Below, piece by piece: positions 23,578-34,067 of a DNA stretch of 64,000 nt. This DNA is from Flammula alnicola (Eukaryota > Basidiomycota > Agaricomycetes > Agaricales > Strophariaceae), in assembly GCA_015499995.1 (NCBI GenBank), contig JADNRV010000085.1:170337-234336 (forward strand). Reading direction: 5' to 3'. Each line of letters opens with the position of its first letter. Positions within the stretch are counted from its first letter, which is position 1. The position numbers and the translations under genes are program-made. Below the pieces are notes generated by a model that saw nothing but the letters and a program-made list of their open reading frames with translations, was not told the origin of the DNA and did not search any database.

Positions 23578-26277
23578 GCAACCTACCCTGCAGTCTCCTC
23601 GTTACATTTACAATTTAACATTGCATTTCTTCTCCAGCCGCCGGTGGCCACGGTCTTTTAGCTATATTCGTTGTCAGCGACCAAAACAAGGATCCCTCGG
23701 CGAAACTAATTGAGCATTTTTGTCTCAGCCATTCGCATCCGCAATCTGGGCGGGAGTCGACCAAGGTCTCCTCCCAATCAAAATAGGTAAGTTTCTAAAC
23801 TTGAAGACAGATGACAGACTGTGTATCTCTTGTCCTTTTTTAGACTTGATCTCATCGTTGTTGACCGTTGTTTTGCAAGAGGCGGTACTTGATTAAGTTT
23901 ACAGCTCACTGCCTCCCTTTGTTTCTTGTTTCGAACAATCTTCTGCGCGAAATTCCGAATGCTGTAGCCGTCTTGACGGTCCTGAAAAGTAGGGTTTTGT
24001 TTCTCCCATTTAGCTTCACGACGAGGTCCGCCACGAGCTCGACTTCGCGAAGATAATACTTTCTCATGTGGAGCATCATTCATGTCGTGCCCATACACGT
24101 TCTGATGAAGGTGAGTATCTTCTTCACTTCACAGGTGATCCAGGTCGTAAACTATTTTATTTGGTGAGAGATGAAGTCCTCCGACAAGCACGTTGCGGAA
24201 GGCGAGTAGAGCATGCTCTCCGGCTTTTCTTTTTTGTTTGTAAGGCACCCATGTAGGCACCCGAATACCAGTGCCAGTCGCCACAGGACTAGGCAGCATC
24301 GGGTGCGAGACCAAAGAGACTCGAGCCCACGCCGTTAATGTCAACCGCTGTATTTTATAACCTGTCGAACTTCATTGATACACTAACAATGATCTAGGGA
24401 AGTTCAGCCACAAAACCGTGCATCGTACTTCTGAGAGAAATGATACTTGTATATACTGTAAGTATGTAAGTCGGTTGACCTTATGTTCCTCCAGACTGCG
24501 GAAGTGCTCGGCATCATCAAGTCATCGCCTCAAATGCTTCTTCGATTGCTTCGATTGACACAAATGTCTCCAGGATGTCAAATGAAGACACTCGACGCAT
24601 AAGGTCAACATAATGCTGAACGTGAGGGTTCACGCACATGCTTTGGGATAAAACACGCGGTCTTTCGTATTAATTTCCGTCGAACCTGTTTGTTTTAGGC
24701 GGGTGCTTAGTTGCAAGTCTAGACAATGAGCTGGGTAGCCTTGCTGTTAGGAATACGACCTGCCCACTCGCGAGACGTATCAGCACTAGTTATTTTTACG
24801 GCGGAGTTAGGGTGAAGCAAATCAGATTGGGATTGGTTACAGTCTACATATTCCGATAAGTAGCATTTATCCAACCCGCAGAACTCCGCGACCCGGTATG
24901 TTCTCATTGGCTCTCTCGCATTGGCCAAAATATGCAGTCAGGTGGCCTTTGACACTCAACCAATGACGGGCATGCCGTTGTAGCATCTGGTAGAATACTT
25001 ATCACGGCAGCTCTTTTGAAGTCTTTAATTGCAAAATCACAGCGCCGAGACAATGATTTTCGACCTTCCGCGGATAGAAGACATTATTGTCCGCAGTATG
25101 TACGTTCATCCCACTCCCACTCGGAACCAAGCGTTTATTTTTCCGTGTGGAAAGAATGCTGTTCTTCTGAGCTGACGGCAATTCGCATCGAGAACTTGCA
25201 GCATCTTGTCCAGAACGGTCTCGCTCATCTTGAATTTATCTTTCCGTTTTTATAGATTCAAACTAACCCGTTATGGGTGCGCATGAGCGCCTGTGGGACG
25301 AGAAGCTCTAATAGACACACCTTCTTTGATCCCTGAAAGAGTCGAATTTAGCGTTCCTTAAGTTTGGTAATCCTGTCAGAGTGCATTTCTATAAGTTATC
25401 GTCGACGGAAATGGGAGATAAAACATCAGTCGGCGTCGATTCCGAGTTTGCGGTACAGTATCTGATAAACCATGATTAATTAAGATAAAATCCAACGCCC
25501 GCATGGGATTTTACCCACAAAGACGGTTTACATAAAGACCGCATTAGTCCTACCAGATCTTCCCCATGATTCTGAAGATGGCACATAAGAGTTGACGGAT
25601 GCAGATAGTACATCCCGGATCTACAAGTCACCTGGCTGCCGATGGTCCATTCGGTTGAGAGACAGCGTTCGATACCGCTGAGATTTTATCTATTAATCGG
25701 ATCAGAGGAGGTCGAGTAAACTCGTTTGAACAACCGAGAGGCTTAAGTTAAGCTCATCATACTATTTTTAGACCAAGATATTCGCCTCAATGTCGGCCTT
25801 ACATTTCGCGGGCCACTTATGGGTAATGTAGGCGGATTTAACCCACTTTCTGACGCGTCTGAACGCAAAATATGGATTTTGGAGTAACACCAGGGTAGCT
25901 TACTGGCTCAAGAAATACAGAGACGCGTAGTTAGATATCGCGTTTTGGAGTTGACGCCAAAAGTTGAGACTCAGGGCTTTGGCAGCGTGTAGTAAATAAA
26001 ATGACCTGCAACGCGACTGTGCGGGGACATGCGGTGTTTATGCCTGAATCGCATTTTACATTGACAAATGGTGGCTGAATAAAAAACATCGCCATCAGGC
26101 AGCCTACAGCTGCTTTGACAACTTGACAGCCTCGATTTCGGTTCATGTCCTTGATCGGCTCGCCATCACATGGTCAAAAATAATTTCCTCCTTTGAGTAG
26201 CTCTTAGAGGCCAAGTAGAATTGAAATGTGGCCAGATAGGTATCGGAGTCGTGGCCTGTCTTGGCCTGTCGGATTTG
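23578..26277. other. 2.7 kb without a recognisable gene
   Basis: This lies between the T-protein gene and hydrophobin 2. On the minus strand, about 23780-24345 has coding-like pieces (a basic segment with SRSRARGGPRREAKWEKQNP) and possible splice sites, but I could not build a full gene or name a family. Near 24960-25260 there are short coding-like fragments on both strands, perhaps another relic. The rest shows only stops in all frames. I see no transposon ends here. Confidence 0.4.
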
Positions 26278-26285
26278 TATAAAAG
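26278..26285 (+). promoter_or_regulatory. TATA box of hydrophobin 2
   Basis: TATAAAAG, 94 nt before the ATG at 26372. It is followed by AGAGACGATT, also seen just behind the TATA box of hydrophobin 3. Confidence 0.65.
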
Positions 26286-26371
26286 AGAGACGATTTTTCT
26301 GTAAATTCCTCAGCCGAACAAGTCCAGTTCTACTACTAGTCGCGTTTTCTCATTACACTAACAAATTCAAT

Positions 26372-26873
26372 ATGTTCGCCCGTGCCTCCTCCCTCTTTGT
26401 TCTCGCTCTCCCCGTCCTTGCGGCTGCCAGTGTCCTTCCCCGCCAGAGCAACCAATGCAACACTGGCAGCATCCAGTGCTGCAACTCCACTCAATCCGTC
26501 AGTTTATCTATCAAGGAGTGATATTCAAAGGTACTGACAACCACGTTTTTATTGTCTGCTAGGCCACCTCGAGCATTGTTAGTATCCTCGCGGGTCTCTT
26601 GGGCATCTCTGCTGGCAGCATTACTGGCCTCGTCGGTGGTATGTTCGACAGCCATAATGAGAGTGCATTAACTTAAAATCTCATTTTACAGTTACCTGCT
26701 CTCCCATCACCGTCATTGGCGCTAGCGGCACCTCCTGCTCTCAACAACCCGTCTGCTGCACCAACAACTCCTTCGTAAGTTTTTAATAATAAATGTTGAA
26801 CAATGCTAACAGAAAAATTGAGTAGAACGGTCTCATTGCTCTCGGCTGCACTCCTATTAACCTCAACCTTTAA
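26372..26873 (+). CDS. Class I hydrophobin 2 (110 aa)
   Basis: Exons 26372-26497, 26563-26638, 26692-26774 and 26826-26873 give 110 aa. The signal peptide ([20 protein letters not shown]) is followed by the eight-cysteine hydrophobin pattern with all cysteines present. It is the most divergent intact copy: exon 2 reads SIVSILAGLLGISAGSITGLVG where the others have [22 protein letters not shown]. It lies in the unique loop, outside the inverted-repeat arms, so it predates or is independent of the arm duplication. Like its paralogues it probably coats hyphae or spores. Confidence 0.93.
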
Positions 26874-28282
26874 GGGACGCCCTTCGTCTGGAGTTATGAT
26901 ACCATTTTGAATGTGCTCGGTGTAGTAGTATTTTGAACGGGGTCACAATAAATGCCAGGCAGCGTAATGTACACATGGGCGCTTGTTCTAGCATCCAATA
27001 TAACATATGTGAATGCTTTGGATATCCTTTATGAATTCGCGTCCAAATTTCAGTCTGCCATGAGCTATTTTTAGCTCCTAAATATCTCGGCCTCTGATCT
27101 ACTAACTGCAACTCCAGTAGATCATCTACACAAGATCATGATCTCAAATCAAACCACACACAGCCGCACACTCATGGCAAGCAACTTGCTCTAGATGTCG
27201 GGTATCTCTGGCCCTCGACGACGCGGAGGCAGAAGTATTCGATCCTCAGTTCTCATAATCCACCTCCACTTCCAAGCACTGCGGCCTCGCGTTGTCGTCC
27301 TAGATCGTTGAATTCGAGTGATCGCTACATATACCACTTCAAGTTGGATTGAATTGTATGTGCTCTCTGTTTTATCCTCGTCGTCTTGAGCTTATGATCG
27401 ATTCTGACAGCTCTTGTCTGTCAGTCCACTGGAACCAAAACGTGTTGGAGGTTCTTGTACGCAAAGATTTCCAGTCAAAGGTCCTATACCCGTGAACGTA
27501 CTATGGTGAATAAAAAAACCCTTGACCTTTTCATTAGACCACTTCTCACCTCGACTAGAAAAGATCTAGGCGCGAAGGTCGGGGATCTTTTGGGGAACAG
27601 AGGGCCAGGCCTCCAAGGCTCCATCCACGACAAAAGGTCAGGTTGCAATGATTGATTCATTATAAATTTTGGCCCAGATTCCGAACATTGCGCACATAAT
27701 TGGTTGTTGATAAAGAGATTTGTCTTTGTTTCTGGATGTCGAACTTACACAAAGCAGACGTTTCCGATCTACAATTCAATCTGCTGAGAGGCCCTTTCTA
27801 TTATGGACTTCATGGTTCCCCTCCTTCTCGGATCACAAGAGAGCGAGGGGACTTATAAAAATGGGCGGACAGCCCGCAATGCTATTCTTACGTCGAGTGT
27901 CAGAAAAAGCTACCGATGGGATCCATTTTTTATACTTCAATGTAGAGGAACCACGTTACAGCAGGCAGAGAAATGAATACATCGCGAGAAAGGAAGGAAA
28001 GGAAAGAATTTATTTGAAATTTCCCAGATTAACGGTGTGGGAAAGGGAAAGGTGTGGCTCACGGCAGTTGAGCCAATCATATGTCGCGGCGAAATTGGGG
28101 AGCTGAGAGCAACGTCGCATCATGTCGACTTTGACATTTATGACAGACTCGATTCCATTCTCTTTCTAACTTTCTTTCAAGATTACGGCGTGCAGTCTGA
28201 ATGCAGCGATACCACAGGTCCCTGAAGGAGACTAAAATATTTGGCGATACTGTACTGTTATATTCTGGGCATCCCAAACTGC
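26874..28282. other. Intergenic between hydrophobins 2 and 3
   Basis: Apart from the CTATTTTTAG box at 27062-27077 I see no gene or RNA. The longest reading frame (27720-28106) has no splice support and no recognisable domain. The right inverted-repeat arm starts further on, near 28545. Confidence 0.5.
27062..27077 (+). promoter_or_regulatory. CTATTTTTAG box in a perfect hairpin, behind hydrophobin 2
   Basis: GAGCTATTTTTAGCTC is a perfect 6-bp inverted repeat around TTTT, 189 nt after the stop of hydrophobin 2. Its core matches the MEF2/Rlm1 MADS consensus. The flanking DNA is not shared with the inverted-repeat arms, so its survival here suggests constraint. Confidence 0.5.
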
Positions 28283-28290
28283 TATAAAAG
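28283..28290 (+). promoter_or_regulatory. TATA box of hydrophobin 3
   Basis: TATAAAAG, 91 nt before the ATG at 28374; the same context as at hydrophobin 2. Confidence 0.65.
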
Positions 28291-28373
28291 AGAGACGATT
28301 CTGCAGTTGGTTCTTCAGTCGAACACACAACAGTACTACTACTACTCAAACAATCTCTCCCAACGCTGGCAAC

Positions 28374-28894
28374 ATGTTCGCTCGCGCTTCCTCTGTCTTT
28401 GTGCTTGCTCTCCCCGTCCTTGCGGTCGCCAGTGTCCTCCCCCGCAACGGCACTCCCTCCAACCAGTGCAACACTGGCAGCATCCAGTGCTGCGACTCCA
28501 CTCAATCCGTCAGTTTAGCTATAGAGGAGTGATATTCAAATGTACTTACAACCATGTTTTCATTGTCTGCTAGGCCACCTCGAGCGTTGTTAGTACCCTC
28601 CTCGGTCTTTTGGGCATTCCCATTGGCAGCGTCACTGGCCTCGTCGGTGGTATGTTCGACAACCGTAATGAGAGTGCATTAACTTAAAATCTCATTTTTC
28701 AGTTACCTGCTCTCCCATCACCGTCATTGGCGCTAGCGGTACTTCCTGCTCTGCCCAACCCGTTTGCTGCACGGACACCTCCTTCGTACGAGTCACTAAT
28801 CCTCATATATACATAAATGATTTCTAACTTCGGTTTGAATTAACAGAACGGTGTCATTGCCACTGGCTGCACTCCTATTAACCTCAACCTCTAA
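28374..28894 (+). CDS. Class I hydrophobin 3 (113 aa)
   Basis: Exons 28374-28508, 28574-28649, 28703-28785 and 28847-28894 give 113 aa. All eight cysteines are present. It differs from the other copies by a three-residue longer segment after the signal peptide ([10 protein letters not shown] against PRQSNQC) and by NGVIATGC near the end. It straddles the end of the right inverted-repeat arm: its last three exons and 3' flank are mirrored at 18340-18445, exon 1 and the promoter are not. It is intact and presumably secreted. Confidence 0.93.
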
Positions 28895-29090
28895 GAGATT
28901 CAGTCGGAAATGGATGGGGCGCCGAGTTTTGTAATATGTTGTAAATACAAGAAAATAATACATATATATGTTTGACTCCTGATTTAAACTATCTTGAAGA
29001 GAAGCCTTATTTGCATAGAGACGTTTTGTAGATGCACAAGTGTATCATAGATCATAAACTGAAGAGGTAGTAAGTACCTGTAGTAGTTCT

Positions 29091-29102
29091 CTATTTTTAG
29101 CT
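29091..29102 (+). promoter_or_regulatory. CTATTTTTAG box downstream of hydrophobin 3
   Basis: CTATTTTTAGCT, about 197 nt after the stop of hydrophobin 3; the mirror of 18132-18143. Confidence 0.45.
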
Positions 29103-30264
29103 TTCGCCGAGGGTACGTGCTCGCGCTACCTATAACCTACCTGGGGACTTTGGACCGACTCAAATTCCGCACCTATATTCAGAATGCTTCTTCTGACTCA
29201 CGAAGCCCGAAATCTGCTGGAAAGCGGCCATATATCCAGATCTACTTATTTTTTATGACTCTGACATAACTACCTATGATAATCAAATGATATGCAGATA
29301 TTAACTTGATCGCGACTGAACTCAGGACGGAGTGAAGAACTAAATTAATCCCTGGGAGGCAAGTTTTTTATGTCAAGAAGCTCGGATTGTTCACCTCCCG
29401 AGACAGATATCATCAGTCGGTCCTCGTGGCAGTAGTCTAGGTATGTTCTGGGTACAGGTCATTTTCGACGTGGAGCATCCGACGAGTCCACGAATCCGAG
29501 TCGGATTATCTGCCGGGTCTATTCTTCGGGATTCACGCATTCATGGGTTGGAACAGAATCGTCAGATTTATAGGATGATAACAACCTGTTCAGAGCTCAC
29601 CTTCATCCTATATCCCACTCTTAACCATCCCTCCGAGATCTTGATTCGAAGAATGGACACGGACCACTGGCACCGGCGGTCTAATTCATGTATGTCGTAG
29701 AATTTATTGGCTGTGTTAGACCTTCGAATATTCGGTTTAGATAGTTCCCGGGTGTGCTGTCTTGTCCGAGAGGACTGCAATCCAGTGCATAACTGACCTA
29801 TCTTCTATTCGGATCAAGATCGGCCGGGTCCGAGTCTCCAGAAAGCTGAAGGCAACCAGTCTTACTTTAAGATCAATTCAGAGGCATCACACAGCGTAGC
29901 CTAACGTAGGAGACTTGAATACTTTCGCTCAAGTCTACATCTCGGATCCCAAAAAAGAAGCGAAGATCATGCTGCCCAGAAGGAAGAAGCAAATGGTCTT
30001 TGTATGGCTTTCGGGAGGAAAATGGGACTCACACAGTGGAGTGCGCCGATCTTATTTTGCGGTGAAAGATGGAAGCTGACTTTAAATACATCATCACGGC
30101 GTGAACAACAGCCGCTAACGATTTTGACAGCTTGGGAGCCCGTTTTTTGGTGGTGGGATTCTGCACGATCATGTCTTCGGCTCATGTCTCACTGTTTAGG
30201 GAGATCTTTCCTTGCTTACAGATCGACGGGCATACATATATTCTAAAATCCGTAGGCAGAGACG

Positions 30265-30272
30265 TATAAAAG
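30265..30272 (+). promoter_or_regulatory. TATA box of hydrophobin 4
   Basis: TATAAAAG, 89 nt before the ATG at 30354, in the same context as the box of hydrophobin 1. Confidence 0.65.
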
Positions 30273-30353
30273 GCGGCTGGTTTGCAGTATACTATTCTTC
30301 AGTCGAACAACAGTTCAGCTAAAGCAATCTCTCCAACTTCAAACAAATTCAAC

Positions 30354-30855
30354 ATGTTCGCTCGGGCTTCCTCTGTCTTTGTCCTCGCTCTTCCCATCCT
30401 TGCGGCTGCCAGTGTTCTTCCCCGCCAGTCCAACCAATGCGACACTGGCAGCATCCAGTGCTGCGAGTCCACTCAATCCGTCAGTTTATCTATAGAGGAG
30501 TGATATTCAAATGTACTGACAACCATGTTTTCATTGTCTGCTAGGCCACCTCGAGCGTTGTTAGTACCCTCCTCGGTCTCTTGGGCATTCCTATTGGCAG
30601 CGTTACTGGCCTCGTCGGTGGTATGTTCGACAACCGTAATGAGAGTCCATTAACTTAAAATCTCATTTTACAGTCACATGCTCTCCCATCACCGTCGTTG
30701 GCGCTAGCGGCACCTCCTGCTCTCAACAACCCGTCTGCTGCACCAACGACTCCTTCGTAAGTTTTTCATAATAAATGTTGAACAATGCTAACAGAAAAAT
30801 TGAGTAGAACGGTCTCATTGCTCTTGGTTGCACTCCCGTTAACCTCAACCTTTGA
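30354..30855 (+). CDS. Class I hydrophobin 4 (110 aa)
   Basis: Exons 30354-30479, 30545-30620, 30674-30756 and 30808-30855 give 110 aa. It has the signal peptide [20 protein letters not shown] and all eight cysteines. It is the mirror copy of hydrophobin 1 (16396-16901), differing by a few residues such as NQCDTGSIQCCES against [13 protein letters not shown], and SCSQQPVCC against SCSAQPVCC. The two share promoter and 3' flanks. It is intact and secreted, presumably part of a surface rodlet layer. Confidence 0.93.
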
Positions 30856-30984
30856 TTGATCGTAGTTCGGGTGGAATTATTGGGGGATGTACTTAACGTC
30901 CTTGTATGAATCGGTCGAAATTTTATGTTGATCTTGAACGGAATATTGTATTTGAGATACTTGAGTTTGATACTTGGTGTCGAT

Positions 30985-30997
30985 CTATTTTTAGCTC
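30985..30997 (+). promoter_or_regulatory. CTATTTTTAG box downstream of hydrophobin 4
   Basis: CTATTTTTAGCTC, about 130 nt after the stop codon; the mirror of 16261-16273. Confidence 0.45.
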
Positions 30998-32045
30998 AAG
31001 GGTGATCTCACGTCGATCAACAATTGAGAGTCTTATTTTATCACATTCTCTCTTCTTTCTTCCCCAGCGAGCGACGATGGCAATAAGTGGATTGATTGTG
31101 GAGCATCGCGGAATTGGAATGTTTTACCTTGGTTGTACTTATACTGTGAGTTAGCAATAATGACCCCGTCTTTAGTCACATTTCTACCCGATTTCAATCG
31201 TATACAGCTGACCAGACGTCGAATCGCTGACATGCTGCAGGTACTCATCGGAGTCTTCCCTCCGAGTCCCGAACTCTCCCAGCTGGAGCTATTTATTGAA
31301 AATCACGTCGTAAGAGGCTTCATGCACTTATATGAACTTCGAATTTCTTGTAGAAACGAGATCTTACGAAAACCGCAGTTCTGGATTCTTTTCTTTGTTC
31401 TCATCTCCAACGTTTAAAACCGAAGACCAGACCTCCACGTGGGTATGAAGAAGACCATATAGGCAACATCCCCTATGTCGCTTGTCTCTGATAGCAAGAA
31501 ATATTGGATGCCACATGTGAGAATACGCACATTTTTAACCGCTACATACACCTCCCAAGATCTTAATTCTTCCGCATCCGAAGTCTGCGCATCGGCTGAG
31601 CGAGATATAAATTTATAGTTTCATTTGATTCCATGTGCGTCCCCACATTCATTTATTCACACCAAAAATTTCTCCTTCTGAGGTTCGCTAGTCTATTAAG
31701 TGACGTCTGTCAGTACGTGGAATACACTGGACCGCTAGTCAAGTATTCGGATCACAGGACGCCGAAAGCCCTCTGTACAGCCAAAGGAATGTCCAATGAA
31801 AATAATGCGATAATATTAGAAACTGTGCACCCATAGGTTCATCGCAACTGCGCGTCTTCATCACACCGCGTACAGGTTATCTTGACACGATTGACAGCCA
31901 TGATTCCCTCGCTCTAAAGTCTAGACTCTTCAGGCAAACATCATTAGTTCCCCTGTTAATTGTGGAGACCTTCTTTATGGTCATTCGGCAGATACCTTTT
32001 TACGTTGGCGAATATATTGCTTAGTCGAACAAACAACAAATTTAA

Positions 32046-32385
32046 TATGGAAGCTTTCTCTTTGCCTTGAAGTTCCTTGACTTCGCCATGTGCATCGTAT
32101 ACCTTTGTGCTGGCTCCCGGGACATTTTGACCACAAAGGCACTCCCGGCAATGGACCTCATTCCGACCAATGTAAGTAACTGGCACTATGCTGCGAGCCT
32201 GCGACTCTGCGCAAACCATCCATCCTTGTATCTGTCCAATCGACGCGGTGGGAGGAAATTTCTACCTCCTATTTTGATTGGTTACCGCCGGCTATCTCGT
32301 CGGCTTGCTCCTCGGTCTGTCGGATTGTTGACGATGTTACTGGTCTCGTCCGCAGTGGTAAATTTGACGATTGCACTTGCAGTGA
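32046..32385 (+). pseudogene. Strongly decayed hydrophobin-like copy (right arm)
   Basis: The mirror of the relic at 14820-15295. It begins with an ATG followed by an early TGA. A signal-peptide-like hydrophobic stretch and a CCAATGTAAGTAACTGGCAC segment resemble the CCAATGCAACACTGGCAG of intact exon 1. Stops and shifts break every frame. The assignment is by position and distant similarity. Confidence 0.45.
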
Positions 32386-32388
32386 TGT

Positions 32389-32660
32389 TATAAAAGGGAG
32401 ACAATTCTGCAGTTGGTTCTTCACTCGAACACACAACAGTTCTACTACTACTCAAACAATCTCTCCCAACTCCCACAAATTTAACATGTTCGCTCGCGCT
32501 TCCTAGGCTGTCTTTGTGTTCGCTCTCCCCATTCTTGCGGCTGTCAGTGTCCTTCTCCGCCAGGACAACCAATGCAACACTGGCAGCATCCAGTGCTGCG
32601 ACCCCACTCAATCCGTCAGTTTATCTATCAAGGAGTGATATTCAGAGGTACTTACTAACA
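32389..32660 (+). pseudogene. Truncated hydrophobin copy with stop codon
   Basis: Promoter and exon 1 of a hydrophobin: TATAAAAG at 32389, ATG at 32486, then a sequence like the other copies up to DPTQS and the intron 1 donor. Compared with the intact genes, three extra bases after codon 6 create an in-frame TAG (MFARAS-stop). The gene breaks off inside intron 1 near 32660; exons 2-4 are absent. It lies just outside the end of the right arm. Confidence 0.88.
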
Positions 32661-34067
32661 ACTGAAGTCTGGTTACCGAGTTGGGTAAGAATCCTTGCCT
32701 CTCTACGTCTGCTCAGCGGGGGCATCCTTTCTCTCCGCACCCTGCCACAAGCTTCCCACCAGCCCACCGAATGGATTTTCATAATCCCCCGTTGTGCCAG
32801 TGAGATCTGGCAGGGCGTTCGGCTAGATTAGACAGATTAGATTAGATTCCATCAGCGGCTGTGCACGGTCTTGTCACTTGTGTGCCAGCGCGTCTCGTAC
32901 ATAGTCGGACAGATTCCACTCTTTGCCTGCGACGCTATACCGCACGGCGTGCTCGACGCGTATCCGAGCTCCACCTTCCGAGCTTCCGGTCAGATTGGAC
33001 TGCTCCACCGTTTGTAGTCAAAGATGATACAGAATCCTTACTCAGGAAGCAGGACAATAATATCAAGATAAAAGATGGCTATTTAGCGCTTAGCATTCAT
33101 AATGGGTGATGACTCTCCTGAAGTTGACTATGTAGTAATGTACTGGATGAATGGAACCATGATCAGGAACCGCCCCTCGCACGTTTCACTGTAACAGTAG
33201 GAAATACATACACAGGAAATGCCCTGCTGCATTGGGAAAAAACGAGTTCGAGTTTTTCTTGAGATAAGGTATGCATCGTGAACCAATTCTATGCAATTAA
33301 GTCGTCAGTGGTCCCCCCTCAATTGCGGATAGATACGCGGCCGCCGCCGCCGTACGCCATCTTCGCAACTTGATCAGGTCGGACCGTATGTGTCTTCTCA
33401 GGTTGGACCACACTCGCTGAGATGTGGCAGGGAAATACTGCTATAGACTGCTATATGCACCGAAGAGTGAAAGGACTCACGATTATCTAGATGGATGCTC
33501 GCCACGACTGATCGCACCTTTCGGAGAGGATTGAAAGACGCTAAAATTGTTGATCCGAAGTCCCTCGTGTGTAACTGAAAAACACGTGACGATAGTCCGT
33601 CGATCGGTTGATCGATCCTGATTAGCGCCGAATGTTGCTGCACAAAAGCCTAAAGGCCTGGACAGTGGACGTTGCTGTCCCCTGGCTGTGCAATCAATCC
33701 ACGGCATATGGGTTTTCATTGCTGCTCAGCCTGCTCTTCAATTTACCGTAAGGTATTCTTTGAGACGCAGAGCCAATCATGATCACGCTGGCTCCATAAT
33801 GGATTCCGTATCACGCAACAATTTTGTCAAGCAAATTGGAAATGTGATATTTTCCTTCCTGATCAAGCCAACTCTTCTCATGACAACCCACGTAGGCCTC
33901 CTAGAGTCAACAACTACTAAGCAAAATTCCGTTTCGAATTTTAGCTTACGCCATGTATTTGTAACCGCGGGGGAATAGTACTTAAACCCCAGGGACTTTG
34001 GAGGAACCGCCCATCAACCCCCTCAGCAAATTTATCTTTTCCCTTCTCTCAAACAGCAACTTGCAAA
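32661..34067. other. 1.4 kb without a recognisable gene
   Basis: This stretch holds a short AGATTAGATTAGATT repeat near 32830 and a CCGCCGCCGCC stretch near 33340. Reading frames up to 105 codons are uncoupled and without splice support. The last 100 bases are the 5' flank of the quinone reductase gene. Confidence 0.5.

Larger units (their letters stand above)
28545..32385. repeat. Right arm of large inverted repeat
   Basis: This is the mirror of 14990-18445. It contains most of hydrophobin 3, all of hydrophobin 4 and a decayed hydrophobin-like copy. At 32385 the match stops abruptly and the DNA runs into the TATA box of a broken hydrophobin copy, which looks like a rearrangement junction. 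Confidence 0.85.
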
